From contig DVLP01000122.1 of NCBI GenBank assembly GCA_018715445.1, positions 1 through 8,838 of the forward strand: 8,838 nucleotides of DNA, read 5' to 3'. Numbering within the stretch: position 1 is the stretch's first letter; every line of letters starts with the position of its first letter. Shown here piece after piece: positions 7,752 through 8,838 of the stretch. The position numbers were made by a program, and so were the translations under genes. Under the pieces are notes generated by a model. That model was given only the letters and a program-made list of their open reading frames with translations. It was not told where the DNA came from and made no database searches. Origin of the DNA: Candidatus Avipropionibacterium avicola (GTDB taxonomy: Bacteria; Actinomycetota; Actinomycetes; Propionibacteriales; Propionibacteriaceae).

Positions 7752-8838
7752 ATGCACAAGTTGGCCGATGTCAGCCTCGGGAACCGCGCACTCATTGCGT
7801 TGGTGACGGTGTTCGTCCTCGTCTTCGGAGTTGTGACCACGGCCGGGTTGAAGCAGGAGCTGATCCCGTCACTGCAGGTGCCGACCGCAATCGTGATGAC
7901 CAGCTATCCCGGTGCCTCGCCCGAGGTGGTCGAGGAGCGGGTCACCAACACCGTCGAGCAGGCGATCCTCGGTGTGGAAGGGCTCGAGTCGTCGAGCTCG
8001 ACCTCGTCGACCGGCATGTCCACCGTGCAGGTGAACTTCGAGTACGGCACCAACATGGCCCAGGCCCAACAGGACCTGCAGGCCGCGATCTCACGGATCA
8101 GTGGCACCCTGCCCGACGAGGCCGACGCCCAGGTGGTCACCGGAAGCCTGGATGACCTGCCGGTGCAGGTGCTGTCGGTCACTGCTGACCTAGAGCCGGC
8201 CGACCTGGCCGACAAGCTCGACACGATCGCCGTACCCGAGCTGGAGAAGCTGCCCGGGGTCCGGGCGGTCAGCGTCGCCGGTGGTCCGACCCAACGCGTG
8301 CTGGTGACCCTCGACCTGGACGAGGTCGCTGCCCAGGGGCTCACCCCTGCCGAGGTGAGCCAGGCCCTGTCGGGGGCCGGCACCCTGACCTCGGCGGGCA
8401 GCATCGACGAGGGCAGCTCCGAGCTGTCGGTCACCCTCGGCGAGAAGTTGACCTCGGCCGACGACGTGGCCGACATCGTGCTCACCACCTCGACCGGCGA
8501 GTCGGTGAAGCTGTCCAAGATCGCCGACGTGAAGCTCGAGGAGGTCCCGGCCGAGTCGATCTCGCGGACCAACGGCGAGGCGAGCCTGACCCTGTCGATC
8601 ACCAAGACCCCGGACGGCAACACCGTCGAGGTGAGCCAGGCCATCGCCGACAAGCTGCCTGACCTGGAGGAGCAGATCGGCTCCAAGATCGCCTTCGTGT
8701 CGACCTTCGACCAGGCGCCCTTCATCACCCAGTCGATCCATGACCTGCTCGTCGAGGGCGGCATGGGCCTGGCGATGGCGATCGTGGTGATCCTGGTCTT
8801 CCTGCTGTCGATCCGCTCCACCCTGGTGACCGCGGTGT
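7752..8838 (+). CDS. RND-family efflux transporter permease, N-terminal part
   Basis: The frame runs from ATG 7752 off the window end; 362 codons are visible of a protein that is normally about 1000 residues or more. It is a proton-driven inner-membrane exporter of the HAE1/AcrB type. Residues 13-31 form the first membrane helix, followed by the family hallmark ELIPSL (36-41) and YPGASPEVVEE (52-62), the 'GVEGLESSSSTS...GMS' strand and the porter-domain repeats. The second membrane helix begins near 337 (GMGLAMAIVVILVFLLSI) and the frame is still open at the edge. About 300 residues of periplasmic-type porter domain lie between the helices, as in AcrB. Gram-positive relatives work without an outer membrane, sometimes on lipids, peptides or drugs; the substrate cannot be told. 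No membrane-fusion protein is seen before it, and a partner could lie downstream. Confidence 0.93.
   Translation, partial: MHKLADVSLGNRALIALVTVFVLVFGVVTTAGLKQELIPSLQVPTAIVMTSYPGASPEVVEERVTNTVEQAILGVEGLESSSSTSSTGMSTVQVNFEYGTNMAQAQQDLQAAISRISGTLPDEADAQVVTGSLDDLPVQVLSVTADLEPADLADKLDTIAVPELEKLPGVRAVSVAGGPTQRVLVTLDLDEVAAQGLTPAEVSQALSGAGTLTSAGSIDEGSSELSVTLGEKLTSADDVADIVLTTSTGESVKLSKIADVKLEEVPAESISRTNGEASLTLSITKTPDGNTVEVSQAIADKLPDLEEQIGSKIAFVSTFDQAPFITQSIHDLLVEGGMGLAMAIVVILVFLLSIRSTLVTAV

Overview
This is a high-GC window with strong G/C bias at third codon positions, GGAGG-type ribosome binding sites, TANNNT -10 hexamers and GTG starts. That pattern fits an actinobacterium. The protein content would suit the Propionibacteriales, but that is an inference from general resemblance, not proof. 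No mobile element, CRISPR array, tRNA, rRNA or plasmid/phage gene is visible, so it reads as ordinary chromosome.

Layout from left to right: (1) the last 28 codons of an unrecognised plus-strand gene, then about 350 bp without a gene. That gap holds one copy of a short intergenic repeat, a large imperfect hairpin (145-203) and a 20-bp-phased GGTCCGC motif. (2) A small plus-strand NUDIX hydrolase (439-819) that appears to be leaderless. (3) A convergent 81-bp gap holding repeat sequence and a weak stem-loop. (4) A minus-strand secreted protein of about 766 residues built of two beta-propellers' worth of repeats (901-3201), with its own well-formed promoter. (5) Minus-strand acetyl-CoA synthetase acs (3412-5373), starting at a GTG behind a strong ribosome binding site and ending at an 18-bp-arm hairpin. 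(6) A minus-strand fusion protein (5599-7647) joining a Gfo/Idh/MocA dehydrogenase to an aldo/keto reductase. (7) Divergent from it, the first 362 codons of a plus-strand RND-family exporter (7752 to the window edge).

No tight operon is seen. The minus-strand genes are separated by 210 and 225 bp, the first gap having a terminator and promoter of its own, so each gene is probably transcribed separately. acs activates acetate to acetyl-CoA in central metabolism. The fusion protein points to sugar, polyol or inositol-type redox chemistry, the propeller protein acts outside the membrane, and the RND protein exports or moves a hydrophobic substrate. Nothing ties them into one pathway.

The most notable items are the two-enzyme fusion, the orphan double-propeller secreted protein, and the intergenic repeat family with copies in three of the gaps. 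No clear new defence or mobile system is present.
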